Shown in pieces: positions 12,770 through 25,600 of a stretch of DNA of 64,000 nucleotides. Position 1 is the first letter of the stretch. Each line of letters begins with the position of its first letter. The stretch comes from Sambucus nigra (lineage: Eukaryota; Streptophyta; Magnoliopsida; Dipsacales; Adoxaceae), in assembly GCA_949130495.1 (NCBI GenBank), contig OX422210.1, positions 27,163,681 to 27,227,680 on the forward strand. The letters run 5' to 3'. A program made the position numbers and the translations under genes. Under the pieces are notes generated by a model, which saw nothing but the letters and a program-made list of their open reading frames with translations, ran no database searches and was not told the DNA's origin.

Positions 12770-13025
12770 TATTAAGGGGTTCGTCTCAGTTCCATCTTTG
12801 ACAGCCTTTACAGAAAATTCTTCGAGCATAGGATCAATTGATTTTTCCTCTTCTTCGGTTCGGTTCCATCTTGTCATTACTTTACAGAAATCTTTCCAGG
12901 TATAGGTACAGTTCGTTTTCCTTCCACTTAGGTTCGGTTCCATCTTTATAGTGCTTTACAGGAGCTTTCCCAGGATGGGATCGGTTCGTTTTCCCTCCCT
13001 GAGGTTTGGTTCCATCTTTTCAGGA
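12770..13025. repeat. Imperfect ~74-bp tandem repeat, about 3.5 units
   Basis: GGTTCGGTTCCATCTT and variants recur at about 12856, 12931 and 13004, each followed by CTTTACAGRARCTTTCC-like and GTTCGTTTTCC-like blocks. Confidence 0.75.
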
Positions 13026-13258
13026 ACTTTCCTCTTTGTATATCCTTGAAGCTTTTGGAACGGAACTCGGGTTTGGATGTCTGTACTTCCTAAACACTGA
13101 ATACCTGCAAAATAGATGGAAAATACACAAAACTCGACATATTCATTAAAAACTTGTCAATAGCAATTATATGATATAAATCCACTCGAACTACACATTG
13201 CGGAGCGATAAAAGTCTATAAATTAAGGGGATAAATGGGAAGAATTTATGCCTAATCA

Positions 13259-15004
13259 AACCCCCTAACTTAGAACTTTAATCGTCCCGATCATTGTAAA
13301 AAGAATCAATATATGGTCTAACTCAAAAATGGGATAGAATACCTCTTTAACAGGCGAGCGATTGCATTTACTGTATGCAACAAGCCTTTAAACCCCTAGG
13401 TTACCCTAGTAGGATGAGTGGTGTCTCGTGAAAGTTTGTAGAGAATATACCCACAAAATTCGACTCAAAGGAAACTCAAAATACACAAAAATTATATAAT
13501 TCAAACTTTTCGAGAAAATAATCATCATCATTTCATGTTCAAGAGTCTTAAATCATAGTGCGTGTGTGCGAAACCGGAAATTTAATCGCTAATTTCTACC
13601 GATTGACTATTACGTTACTTATCCGAAAATTCGTTTTGATTTCAAAATCTCACGGAATACTCTCACAAACGAATCACTCGATATGTGGTTATTCTCTCGG
13701 TATGCGTGATTTATAAGAGTAAATGTATTAGAACCAAGTTCACGCACACAAATAGAAAGACGAAAATTTTATGGTAACCAGATCTCATCATCGAATTACG
13801 GTTATAAGAAAATGGGAACATTGCCTCTAATTCATATTTTTGATCTCTTTTATTATCTTTTTGTGTATTTGCTCTCCACGCGGTAACCAATTTCGCATAA
13901 AGGACTCGTTGAGGACTTTTTTTTTGGTTAAAGGTATATTGGGTAATATGGGAAAGGTTGGGAACTTCGAAATTGGAAAAAATATTCTTATGATGTCTGG
14001 TAGTGCTTTTCTGGGCTTTTGCACATTCTTTTCTTCTTTTTCTATTTTCTATGCTTTTCTTTTTCTTGCTATTTTTGTTGAGCATTCTTCTATTTTTTTT
14101 TCTTGCCCCTTTTGTTGTACTTTTCGGACTTAATTTCTAGGATTATCACTGTTCTCAATTCCGAGCCAATTGGGGTTTTTCGGGTTGTCAAACGAAAGAG
14201 AGAAATTTCTTCGGCTCAATTTGTGTTACAAACGGGATAAAAAAAAATTCGCAACTTTTTTTGGCCAATATTTTTAGGTGATAAACGAGGGCCTAATTCA
14301 TTGTCCAAAACACTAATTGCATTACCATACACGTTTCGAGATGAATTAAGTTTAGAGATCTATTTTTGGCACATTTTTCAAGGCAATATCACACACATTT
14401 TCCATAACCGATCAAAGTGAAAGGATTGAGATCCTCGGCGACTTATTGGACGCTGAAAAGAACTTTTGAGTTAACAATTAACTCGGATTGATTTAAAAAG
14501 TTCACAAAAATGAAAGGCTTGAATCTCACCGGGGTTGTTAATCTTCACATTTATTCGATAAGTCGCCTATGTTCGCTCAATTTCCATCTTTGGTCAATTT
14601 CGGCTTTGTGTATTATGTTTTTGCAATTTGAGACTTTAAACCGACTTTTAGTGATATTTTCGAAAAATTTGAATTCCAATTTTTATTTATTTTGAAAAAA
14701 ATATTTTTGGGTTTTTCAAGATTTTATGATTTTTTTTTAAATTTCTAGGCATTTTTGAAAATTTGTGAAGTTTTAGAAAGACGCACTTGTGACCCCCCCT
14801 AACTTAGACTTTTGCATTGTCCTCAAGCAGAAAGGACTAAAATCTAACTCAAAGAGAATTAAAAGTGCGAGAAAATAAAACAAACAAATGAAACAGAAAT
14901 GCAAAATTTTTATAGAAACTGAACAATTGTGTTACAAAAGGTAGGGTAGAACACACAACCAACAATGTTTAAACAACCAACAAAACACACAAACGGAAAG
15001 GGCT
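13259..15004 (-). other. Athila 3' untranslated region
   Basis: No protein homology is recognisable. Two polypurine-like tracts on minus (13261-13273 and 14793-14807, both CTAAGTTAGGGGG) bracket the stretch. The reading frames at 13711-14133 on both strands are low-complexity Lys/Phe-rich and overlap each other, so they are not taken as genes. Confidence 0.45.
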
Positions 15005-16194
15005 TCATCGGGGAGGTGGATTTGAGGGACCGAGTGCACTGGGATCATAGGGATCATAGAAGAAAGTTGGGGCGGTCCACCAAAGTTGAGCTCGTATAGA
15101 TGGGCATTGTAGTCGGTGCATCATGCTCATGTCCCTGCGGTAGGCGTCTTGATCCCTTTGATAGTACGCTTTGTAGCAATTGTATTGGGTGATAAACCCG
15201 TCAAAATGGGATTCCACCATTGCAAGGCACCTATCGAAATCCGCACTTGGGGGCTCAAAGTCCGAGTCATTGTCCTCGACGTATTCTTCTTCTTCAGCCC
15301 CGCCCATCTCGACGTCCTCAACTGCGGTCTCTTCAACATGGATCTCTTCCTCGGCCTTTAAATTAACCACCTCCCCGGCTGCTCGAAGGACATCCCTATG
15401 CTAGGCACTCCGAGTGCGTGACACCTTCCCAATGGGTTTCGGGAGGCGTGGGGAAGCGTGAGGTGTCTAGATACCAGTGTCGACAAGGAGGGAGGTTATG
15501 AGGCGAGCATAAGGGAGGGGTACTGCACCTTTTTTATCCCAGACAGCGTAAAGAATATTGGCGTAAATCATGCGGTCCAGATTGAGGGTGAAGTTTGGGT
15601 CGAAAAGGTAGTACACGAGGGTTGCTTGGCGAGGGCACATCGCCGAGTCGTTTGAGGTTTGAAGCAAGTTAGTGCACACTATATGGAAGGTGATGCGCGC
15701 CTTATCGTTTAGGCATCCCGCGGGGAAGGTACCCCTTTCCCAAATATCATTGGGATCGAGAGGGCTGATTTTTTGCTGTTTGGGAATGGTGGGGGCATTG
15801 GTTGGGTAGTCATAGATTTCCGGGTGGGGGATGCCCTTGGTAGCAAGTTTGCAAGTGAGAATGGCAAAGGAAAACGGGATGGGGTGGCCGTCGACAAAGG
15901 CTTGGCACTTAAACTCACCCGTGCGGACGAGAGAGCCATAGAAAGATCGGACTTCATCCGCCCACACTACATTGTGGAGTTCTTGAGGTATTGAACCCAC
16001 CCCCTCCTGCTGAAAAGGTTGGTGACTGAGTGGGGTAGCTCGTCCCAATTGACGACGCGCTCAATGTGCAGTTCGTGGGACAGGCTGAATTTTTTTTTGC
16101 ACCATACGCGCTCCATGTGGGAGCGGTATTCCCCATTGTCGTTGGGCAAAATCTCGGTGGACATATATTTCAGGGGAAGAGCAGGATTTGCCAT
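15005..16194 (-). pseudogene. Athila post-pol ORF (plant transposon protein / env-like), broken
   Basis: Read from 16194 down, the frame starts with MANPALPLKYM, continues through HIERVVNWDELP, shifts frame near 16020-16050, and then reads VVWADEVRSFYGSLVRTGEF, a motif of the putative plant transposon domain found downstream of pol in Athila elements. That frame stops at 15467. A further acidic stretch (15370-15005) follows with DSDFEPP, FITQYNCYKAYY and a proline-rich end. These are best read as one degraded ORF in three pieces. Its position between pol and the 3' LTR fits the Athila ORF sometimes called env-like. I see no membrane segment or signal peptide to support an envelope role, so the function is unknown. 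Confidence 0.65.
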
Positions 16195-16804
16195 GGAAAG
16201 ATTGGGGAATATTGGGAATGAGAGAGTTAGGGTTGTAGAGAGGGAGGATAGAGAGGAGGTGTGAGGGAAATGGTAAGGTGGAGGTGGGTTTTATAGGTGG
16301 TGGGGAGGGATGGGGAGAAGGAATTTGGAGGGAAAAGGAGAAGGGATGTTTGGAGGCAAAAGGGGGGAGGGATGGTCACCTCGGGAAGAACCAAAATCGC
16401 AGAATCCAAACCGATCCGGTTCAGTGGTGATTTGGTTCGGGTTTTTTTTTTTTTCGATATATCAAAACCGAACCGATCCGGTTAGGGGATTTGCTTCGGT
16501 TCCATCTCAGGCAGAACCTTCTTTCTAGACTGTTGCACTCAAATCCCACACCCTCGAATTTCTGGACACGTTCTCACTTATACTCCCACTTGTATTTCTA
16601 GATGCCCTCATGAAGTGCGTGTTGGTGAACGTGATCCTAACTCTGACCTCACGTAACCTACCTATGGACTCAAGCAAATATACCGACAGTCAACTACTAT
16701 ACACAAGAATTCACCCCACACGCGTCGGGGGTGAGACGACCTCTCAACTCAAGCTCATTTGACCCCATAAACGAGGTCCGACAACCAGATGGTGTCGATC
16801 TCTT
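16195..16804. other. Spacer between Athila pol and post-pol ORF
   Basis: Non-coding. It contains purine-rich sequence at 16230-16380 and an inverted pair of ACCGATCCGGTT copies (16409-16420 and 16472-16483) around a T-rich centre. No gene is seen. Confidence 0.45.
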
Positions 16805-17800
16805 CTACGCACGCTCAACATAAAGATTTAAGCATTGTCCATTGACTTTGAACGCATTTCCCCCTTTTGGATCTTCCAACTCTATCGCTTTGTGGAGGAA
16901 TACACTTCTCACAACGAATGGACCAGTCCATTGGGACCATAATTTACCCGAAAACAGATAAAGCGAGGACTTATAGAGGAGTACCGTTTGTCCCGGTTGA
17001 AACTCTTTTCGTCGAATAATCTTATCATGTGCTAGTTTCATCTGAGCTTTCGAAATCTTGGCATTCTCATACGCATCATTGCGTATCTCCTCTAACTCAT
17101 TCAGTTGAAGCTTGTGAGCTTCACCGGCTTTGTCCATATCATAATTTAATCTCTTAATGGCCCAATATGCTTTGTTCTCCAACTCAACGGGAAGATGGCA
17201 AGGCTTACCATACACAAAGCGGAATGGGGACATTCCAAGTGGGTTCTTGTATGCGGTACCGTAGGCCCATAACGAATCGTTCAATCGAAGGGGCCAAACT
17301 TTCCAATCGGGATTGACGGTCTTCTCTAGTATGTGCTTGATTTCATGATTTGCCAATTCGGCATGTCCATTCGTTTGTGGGCGATAGGTCATTCCAACCT
17401 TTTGAATGATGCCATACTTTCTCATAAGATTCTCGAATGGCCTGTTGCAAAAGTGCGTGCCATTATCACTAATTATCTCTTTCGGAGCACCGAAGCGAGA
17501 AAGTATGTGTTCCTGTAGGAATTTTATCACCACTTTATTATCATTAGTCTTGGTAGCTATAGCTTCCACCCAATTAGAAACGTAGTCTATCACGACAATG
17601 ATGTATAAGAAACCAAAAGATGGGGGAAAAGGGCCCATGAAGTCAATACCCCAGCAATCAAAGATCTCAATAATGAGTATCAGGGTTAATGGCACCATGT
17701 ATTTTTAGGTATTCGCTCCCATCCTTTGACATCTATTGCAAGATTTGCAACAATTGATCACATCCCGGAATATTGTAGGCCAATACAAACCGCATTGAAG
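16805..17800 (-). pseudogene. Athila integrase (zinc-binding and DDE core)
   Basis: The open 297-residue segment 17698-16805 holds the integrase core: [10 protein letters not shown] (Asp 19), IISDNGTHF (Asp 78) and [10 protein letters not shown] (Glu 114), with the typical 35 residues between the second Asp and the Glu. A C-terminal domain follows with [13 protein letters not shown] and WTGPFVV. Just upstream, in degraded frame at about 17700-17800, are remnants of the zinc-binding HHCC motif (HSEACGGH, CKSCNRCQ). FNVNGQ-type endings and these motifs place it with the Athila lineage. The polypeptide would normally be released from a gag-pol precursor and insert the cDNA. The preceding pol is riddled with stops, so the element cannot act autonomously. 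Confidence 0.88.
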
Positions 17801-19445
17801 AATTTTAGCGGCTATATTTTTTATGAAAAAGTGGCCTCCACATGCTTCTGAATGACAGAGTTGGATGACCTTTGGGATTTTGTCATCCGGTATGCATTAT
17901 CGGATGATCTGATCGACGCAATATTTTAAAAGAAATGGATCATCATAGAAAAACATGCGTGACCAAGCGATGAACCTCTTCTTATCTTGCAGTGTCCAAT
18001 CGGGAGGGAAGACTCCCGTGATAAGATAGTTCACTATATCCGCAAACTAGGGCAAAGAAGAGGTGGCAAAAAGTTGCTCATCTAGAAAATATTCGTCTAT
18101 GGGCTTAGGATCACTAGGTACGTCGGACGAAAGTCGTGATAAGTGATTGGCAACGACGTTTTCTACTCATTTTTTCTCTTTAATGGAGACATTAAACTCT
18201 TATAGGAGTAGGTCCACCTTCTGAGGTGCGGCTTTGCGTCCTTCTTCATAAGTAGATATTTTAACGCCGCATGGTCGGTGAAGCAAGTGATGGGAGAATC
18301 AATGAGATAGGACTGAACTTTATCTAAAGTGAATACTACCTCTAGCAACTCCTTCTCCGTGGAGGAGTAATTGAGTTGCGGTCCGATAAGTGTTCGGCTA
18401 ACGTATTAGATGACATGAGCCTTATTGTCTTTTCTTTGGCCCAAAACATCCCCTATCGCATAATTGCTAGCATCACCCATAAGCTCGAATGGCAAGGACC
18501 AATATGGATCTTGCATAATGGGAGCGGACACAAGCCTGTTTTTTAGTTTTTCAAAAGTGCTTTGGCATGCTTCCGTCCACTCAAATGGGGTGCCCTTCAT
18601 GAGGAGATTGTTTAAGGGTCTAGCGATGGTGCTTAAGTCCTTAATGAATCGTCTATAAAACACCGCATGGCCCAAGAAGGAGCGCACGTCTTTCAGCGAT
18701 TTAGGTGGGGGTAGGTCAGCTATGATAACTATTTTTGTTCTATCAACCTCGATCCCTTTGGAAGACACGATGTGGCCAAGAACTATACCCTCGGTTACCA
18801 TAAAATGGCATATTTCCCAATTCAGCACTAAGTTCTTTTCCACACATCGGGCTAGTACTTTATCAAGATTGGCTAAGCATAGGTCGAAGGAGGTACCAAA
18901 AACACTAAAGTCGTCCATAAACACCTCTAGCCCTCTCTCAACCATGTCACTGAATAAGCTCAACATTCACCTTTGAAAGGTCGCAGGTGCATTACACAAG
19001 CTAAATGGCATGCGTTTGTAGGCAAACGTTCCAAAGGGGCAAGTGGATGTTGTTTTCTCTTAATCAAGTACATCGAACTCAATTTGGTTATATCCAGAAT
19101 AACCATCTAGGAAGCAATAATAAGGGTGGCCCTCTACTCTTTCAATTATTTGATCAATAAATGGTAAGGGGAAATGGTCTTTTCTAGTTCTCGCATTGAG
19201 TTTTTGGTAATCAATGCAAACGCGCCATCTAGTGATGGTACGTTGGGGAACTAGCTCTCCCTTGGCATTTTCAATCCCAGTCATGCCTGACTTTTTTGGG
19301 ACGACTTAAATGGGGCTCACCCACTTGCTATTCAATATTGGGTAGATATTCTCGGCATCCAACAGCTTTATAATTTTATTCCTCACCACATCTTTCATTA
19401 TGGGATTTAGTTGTCATTGCATTTCTCTCGTTTGGAGCCTGGTGG
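17801..19445 (-). pseudogene. Athila reverse transcriptase and RNase H, degraded
   Basis: The recognisable order on minus is: RT start (LNPIMKDVV, about 19410), WRVCIDYQKLN and LDGYSGYNQIEF (19060-19284), MPFSLCNAPATFQR (about 19000), the active-site motif FMDDFSVFG (about 18900-18925, the Athila variant of YVDD), and VRSFLGHAVFYRRFIKD. RNase H follows with GDASNYAIGDVLGQRK (about 18440-18480) and TDHAALKYLL (about 18270). Numerous stops and shifts split it into pieces at 19060-19284, 18406-18966 and 18163-18348. Coding similarity ends near 19445, so protease and gag are missing and the element is 5'-truncated there. It reads into 16805-17800 on the same strand. Confidence 0.85.
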
Positions 19446-19512
19446 AGGGTCGGCCCCTCTGAGGGTTCGTCTTGAGCCTGATGAAGGGTCGGCCCCTGAG
19501 GGGTCTTCTGTT
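19435..19512. repeat. 39-bp duplicated unit at the Athila truncation point
   Basis: GAGCCTGRTGRAGGGTCGGC followed by CCCTCTGAGG or CCCTGAGG occurs at 19435 and 19474. It starts where RT similarity ends, so it may mark the inserted or joined segment. Confidence 0.6.
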
Positions 19513-20300
19513 TGGAGGTAATCCTCAGCCAGGCCGAGGATATAAACGGGTATATCAATCACCCCCCCAGCCCTTAGCCATAGGTGCTGTTGAGATAGCT
19601 GAGGGATAGTGTTGTAAATGAGATGCGTGTATGATCAGTTAGGTGAGTGACACCTGGGCAGATACTCATTGCTATTCCAGTTTCCAAGGCATGGCGGCTG
19701 CACACTTTGCTTGGGGCCTTGCACCCTAATGATGCCTTCCTCGTGGGTTGTGTCCTACCTTGGTCAATGGGCCCACTCATTACTAAGGTATTTAAGAGAT
19801 TTTTGAATTCTCTCTCTCTTCTTCTTCTTCTTCGCGCCTAAGCCTTCTCTCTCTAGCCTTTTACCAGATTCCATCACCATTTCTGCAGCCTTCAATCCTT
19901 CAAGCTTAGCAACGTTCTTGCTCTTTCTTCATCAGGTAATCTTTTTCCCTCAGCGCTCTCATTTACCTTCATTTTTGTTTGCTTTTTAGGCTCGTAGGGC
20001 TGCATTTTCCTTAGGTTGTCTCATACCTTTTTCCGGTGTCTTCTCCGGCAACTGTTTTGTGAATGTTCTTAAGTGTCCTTGAGCGTTCTTGAGTGTTCTT
20101 AAGTGAAAACCATCAATTCCCTTTTTAATTCAAAAGTCTAATTTGGTCAACTGCAAACTTGTTTGTAGTTAAGTTCCCCGAATTTCTCCAAGTGTAGGGT
20201 CTTCCCTTTTAATGCTTAGGAAGCTTTATAGTTTAGCGTCTGAATTCCCATCCTTGAGAGAGAAGCTCTTTGCAGAGATCAGACGAGTAGAGGAAGAGGA
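19446..20300 (+). promoter_or_regulatory. Promoter/5' leader-like segment
   Basis: GC content rises compared with the surroundings. GGTATTTAAGAG (about 19788) is a possible TATA region. It is followed by a CT-rich leader (CTCTCTCTTCTTCTTCTTC) and a donor-like CAG/GTAATC near 19936. No coding region follows. A C-rich tract at 19560-19567 is G-rich on minus and could be a polypurine tract next to an LTR end. Its owner is unknown. Confidence 0.25.
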
Positions 20301-21085
20301 TACTTTCTAAAAGAGATCGTAGTAATTCTGGGTTTTTGTACTACCTAAAATGGCTCTCGTATTATGAAATTCTGCTTAGTGGCATTCGACACAAAATCCA
20401 TTGACAGCTGTATAAATGAGTCAAATGACAAAAATTTATTTTTCAATTGAAAGTGGTGCGTATAGTGCTTGCTTAGTTACTTTTGTATTGCACCTTTATT
20501 AGTAATGCCAAAGTTGCAGCATCCACCCTCCCACCAAAATTGAAAACGGTACCGAAGAAGTGAGTTCTGTTTGAGCATGTACAGTGTACACTAGGGTACA
20601 GATTGAAGTCTGAGCCAGTAATAAATTGGTAGATTAAATAATAAAGAAGTAAAAAAACTGATACCGCCCACTAGTACTACCTAAACAGGAGGATTGCTTT
20701 TGTATCTTGTACAATGTGCATCAAATAAATCATAAAGATGTAAATATATACAGTTAATAGTTACAATTGTTCACTCAATTCAACCAACAGGTGTTTATAA
20801 AGTTCTTTAATAAGAAAACCCACAAACTTTCGACACGGAAATATCTTGATAGAAGAACATAAAAATTGAGACACTAAAAATCAATCAAATAACACTCAAT
20901 TAAGTCCAGTACGCTCATAAAAAATCGTGTAAAAAGATGATATATGTATACTGGCAACATCTTTGTTTGATTTATAAATTTGTTTTACTTAGCAAAGGGG
21001 AAAATTAAGCAAAGCACATCAACACAACAGCCTATCAAAAAACCAAGCAAAAGTTTCTTATTTTTTCTCCAAAAACAGTATATAC
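20301..21085 (-). other. Non-coding, probably intron 1 side of the PIG-M fragment
   Basis: On minus this follows the GTATAT donor of the PIG-M exon at 21086. It is AT-rich and I find no second exon in it. Confidence 0.35.
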
Positions 21086-21357
21086 CTGAAGCTGAGAAGA
21101 TAAATTTTCCCCATGACCGATGAATAAGTGAATTTGGCGTGAGAAAAAAATGCTATGAGAGGTGAATATCGGTAGGTAGATCTTTTGTAAGGGGACAGTC
21201 CAGATGCCACTAAAGAAGAAGCATCAGAAGATACAAGGTAATCAACATCTGTGTACCTAACCTCCATATGGGTGTCTTGCCATTCTCCATAAATAATTAA
21301 TAAGAGACGCAGAAATGCTGAGAACAGAAGAAGAGATTGAAATTTTATCGTCGTCAT
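21086..21357 (-). pseudogene. GPI mannosyltransferase I (PIG-M/PNT1-like) exon 1 fragment
   Basis: From the ATG at 21357, the frame encodes a hydrophobic N-terminal segment followed by [19 protein letters not shown] and [13 protein letters not shown]. These are highly conserved in the ER mannosyltransferase that adds the first mannose to GPI anchors. The DVDY acidic motif faces the ER lumen in this family. A run of seven T on minus (21144-21150 on +) shifts the frame by one. The other frame continues the family sequence ([14 protein letters not shown]) to a consensus donor, CAG/GTATAT, at 21086/21085. No later exon is visible within the window on minus. It is therefore either exon 1 of a gene cut off by the Athila-side sequences, or a captured fragment. 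The homopolymer shift could also be a sequencing error. Confidence 0.8.
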
Positions 21358-22560
21358 CGCTGAAAGGGATATCTAACAGAAGACAATATAGTTAGAGATA
21401 ATCCTGAATCTCAGATATCAAGCTTACGAAAGGAAATGAGATGAATCATATTACTTACAAAAATTACAGACGTTAAGATGGTCTATAAATTGTCCAAGAG
21501 GAATTATCCCAATCCATCCATTACACTCTCTATCTTATTGCTCGGGGACTAGCAATGCTCTATTTGGGAGTGGTGTGATAAGCACCCAAAAGTGTACATT
21601 TTATACCCCGAATAGACGTATTTTAGTTGCTAATTCTTGACAATTTGGGTCTTATGCGCGTAAATGTTTAATGTGCAGGCTTAATCACCGTTTGCGAAAG
21701 TTTGATGCTCAATTTAAGCCCCCATACCCATATATGCTAACGGATACCTATTACCCAAGTCAAGATTTCTTACAAGACATACAGATTAATGGACACCCGT
21801 TAACCCGAATATAGAGTCACACACAAGTACCCTAATGTACCCACATCAGTTGAGCGACATTCATACACCACTCACTTATACCATTTTCATACCTAAGCAT
21901 CTATCTATGTTTTAAGGTAATCTCAAACTAAAGTCTCTAATCATGTTCTAAAATAATCTAAAAATGAATCACATAATGTTAAGAGCATATAATTAAAGAA
22001 TTATAAAGAATAAGTAAGGTTCCTAATACCTTTTCCATCCACTTGTAAGTCGGTTCTCGAATTCCACGATAAAAATCTTTAAATCAATTGCAGACCTAAA
22101 CCTGCCTTAGGATTAGCCCGAAAGGGCTAACTTGAACCTTTTGTTTGTTTAGCGTCTCTGAACAATCGAAAAAACCTAACACAAAATATACCAAGGCTCA
22201 AAGTTGATTTTGACAGTAACGTACCTTAATGAGACGATTTGAAGGTTCAAAGTTGAATCTTGAAATGAAATATGGGTCAACCCTTGAAAACCCCTCTCTC
22301 CCAACTCCCAACCATGGGTCGATGATCTAACTGACAACCATAGAACCACAGGAGGTTGGTATTGTGGGATTATTTTGCTGTGATGGGGAAGGCAGAGATT
22401 GAGGCGGTTCCATCAAATGAGGTAGATTGAGAACTTTCTTTCTCGCGGGTTAATATTTTTTGTATGATTTTCTTGAATGAAATGAGAAGTTGAGATGTCA
22501 TCAATGGTATAAATAAATACTATTAAAATATGGAAATCTGAAGTCCAAGCGTTAACTACA
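21358..22560. other. Intergenic, with an LTR-start-like sequence near 21576
   Basis: TGATAAGCACCCAAAAGTGT at 21576 resembles the start of a plant Ty3/gypsy LTR, but no matching end or second copy was found. No gene is seen. The stretch immediately left of it would be the 5' flank of the PIG-M exon. Confidence 0.3.
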
Positions 22561-22561
22561 T

Positions 22562-22685
22562 TCCTTTTCATCTTCACCCTTTATATCTACCTTCATCTTC
22601 AACGTTTATATCTACCTGGCCTTTCATCTTCAGGCTTTATATCTACCTGACCTTTCATCTTCGGCCACTTATATATTCAGCATTC
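22562..22685. repeat. Imperfect minisatellite, ~30-bp unit
   Basis: Four units built on CTTTCATCTTCA...CTTTATATCTACCTG, shortening and diverging to the right. Confidence 0.65.
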
Positions 22686-22689
22686 ATCA

Positions 22690-25600
22690 ACAACATTTGC
22701 CACGCTTCCTCGGTTGAATCAAATTTTCTCTTCCCTACAGGTAACTATTACATATACCTAACTCCATCGTGTTTATTTATTTCCGTTCATTTTGCCCAAG
22801 ATTTCTATCCATATCATTTTTTATTTCATTAATATTTAAATATATCCTTTTTTTCTCGTTCATCTTGCCCAATATATCTGTCAATATCATTTTTGCAAGA
22901 AATTGGATTTTTGTTCTTTTGTGTTTGAGAGAATGAAATGTCCCAAATGTGCTAATCATAAATAATTGAAAAAAAAATGGGTTGTGTTGTTTTGCCACAC
23001 ACTTTTAGAGTTATTTTTGTGTTAATCTCATTTTTTTTTATTACATTTGTGTTTACATTTCCCTTCCAAATTTCCAATAGTCAAACTGCTACTATTAACA
23101 TCTGATCATGTTATCTTTTTTTTCATTCTTGTGAGTCATAAAATACAAACTAAAAATTAAGATCTATGATATATATATATATATATATATATATTCTTGA
23201 TGTTTAATTGATAATTCTAAATTTTAAAAGCAAAGAAAATGCCAAAACTTAGTTTATTGATTTTTTATTAGAGTCGCAAAAATTAAAGACTAAAGCATTC
23301 CAATCCTATACAAATATACACTTTTGAGTTTACTGAATACGACCCGTTTTTCCTTAGAGTTCAGCATAACTATAATTTGTTTATTTTTTCTAAAAGTAAA
23401 ATACCCCCAGTAACACATTATAAAAAATATTTATATTTATTCCTTGTGTTGCATTATGTGTATTTGGTGAAGAGGCCAAACTGCCAATGTTATGTTTGTA
23501 AAAAATTGAGTTTAATTTTGAGGATTTAATTCTTATTCTGTTTTGTAGCCCATTGGTAATATACTATTTCTACCACTTCCTAATAAATTATTTGAATGCA
23601 ATTTTATTTTACAAATCTACAAAATATTATAAAACGGTATGAGCTTTAATCCTTAGACAAACAAGAATAAAAATAGAAAATTAAACCCATAATTGTCTCA
23701 TAATATTTTAGTATAGTATCTTATTTTCTTATATTATTAGAATTCTTGTCTTAATTTTCTCTCATTTATCTCATTTCATTTCCTTATTATAATTTCTCAT
23801 ACTTTTTGGTTACTTTTGATATTGGATCACTACATCAACCTCTGTGATACTAGAGAAATACATAGTTACCAAGATCACTAGATCTCCCTCTGTAATGCAT
23901 TCTGGAGTCCCACAATCCTAAATATGTTCCCCATTAAGCATTGACTAGTTTAATTCTTATTACTTACGAGATAACTTTTGACTTCAACAATACAACAAAT
24001 TGGAAGATATATATAACCTTTTTTTATACATCTAACTTATAGTCTCTGTTCCTCCCAAATTCGTGTATTTATTTTGTACAGATTAATGACACATTCGATC
24101 AATGGCCACGATTAACTTTTGTTCACCATCGTGGAACTGGTTTCGTTCATTATGTCCAAAAAGGAAAGGGGCCCCTTAATTTTGAACAATCCAAAAAAGA
24201 ATAATGGACTCATAATTTGGATTAGTAAATCAGTCTTCTTCATAGCGCATTTTTTTACAATAGAGTTCAAGGTGCCAATATTTATAATTCGTGTTCAAAA
24301 ATCATTATCCCTTTTCCCTTTTTACACTGTAAAGAAGTTTCACTTGACTTTAAATCCATTCGGAAGGGGGGCCATGGACATATCAACTTTCAAGTTTTTA
24401 AATTTTGCACTTTATAATTTTTATAATCTACAATTGAGTCTTTTTTTAAACAAGTTTTATCAATACAATATAGTATTTAGAAACATAATTTAGTATACAA
24501 TGTAAATTCCAATAGATAATAAAATCATAACATTCATAATATAGTTATTTTTGCATTGTAAACTTTCATAATAATACATTTATTTATTTAGTTAATTACT
24601 CCTCAACCCGAGTTAACTATTTTTCTAACCTAATGAATTGTAATAAAATTATCTAGGCCCCCCTTAAGATATATTTTTAGCTTCGTCATTGGGTGTATTT
24701 ACATTTTTATTTGGTCCAATGAGTTTGTAAGTAGTATTTATATCCTTTAATGGTAGCTTGCACATAATTTAAATGGTAGTTCAATACTTTAGGTAATCTC
24801 ACCACATAGAATTAGATGTTTGTAACTATTATCTATAGAATGAACAAAATATCATTCTTTTAGGAATTGATGACCATTGTAAATGAGATTGATATTCTTT
24901 TTAAGAAATACTATTTGTGGAAGATTTGATCTTATTTAGATTAAAATTTGGGGGTTTATTACAACCTATTTACCTATTTTATTATTCATAATCTTTTTGA
25001 GAATTATTATTTGTGTAAGAACATCATATTTTCTTATTTTATTGTCACCGCCGAATTTGTTATCACGGAGTCGAAAAAGAAGAATATTTTCATTTTATCC
25101 TTTTATGTAAATTATAGTTTCTTTGTATACATGTATTTCTATTTTAGAATTGTTTCCTTCAATAATGTTTAGCAAAACACCTCATCGTGCACAAGGATAC
25201 AAAAGGTTTTGCCCATCTACTGATTCTTATTTGCATGTTGTCAATATAATTACAGTTTTCAACTCTAGCGTATCGTTATTGGTATCTTCCATATAAGGTT
25301 TTATTATTGTTGTTCACAACGGTTTTTGTTTATTTTTCTATTTCTAAAGAGTTTTTTTTTCAAAAAGAGAAGATTTATTCAAAACAAATATATTTTACAA
25401 GTAATGTTTCTTGTTGTACCCTGATTGTAGTACTACGCCTCTATCACTAAACAAAAAAGGACATAAAAAATTGGGAGCACGCCTTCATATATTAATTATG
25501 TTAAAACTTATATTTTTGTTCAAATTGTTACTTCTCTTTATTCGAAGAAAAGTCCCCTGACAATTTTTTAATTAACCTTCAGTCCAAAAAAATTATTTTG

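Larger units (their letters stand above)
11700..13258 (-). mobile_element. Probable 3' LTR of the Athila element
   Basis: On the minus strand a polypurine-like CTAAGTTAGGGGG (13261-13273) is followed by TGATTAGGCATAAATTC, a plausible LTR start. The segment lies downstream of the Athila pol and post-pol ORF on the same strand, where the 3' LTR is expected. The distal edge near 11700 is set only by the tandem array and is uncertain. No second LTR copy is in the window. Confidence 0.45.

Noticed and set aside
13711..14133. Overlapping reading frames on both strands
   Set aside because: Low-complexity Lys- or Phe-rich text inside an Athila non-coding region; no homology recognised.
24164..24690. 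Possible decayed hAT transposon
   Set aside because: Only the right end looks hAT-like; no target duplication or matching left end could be shown.
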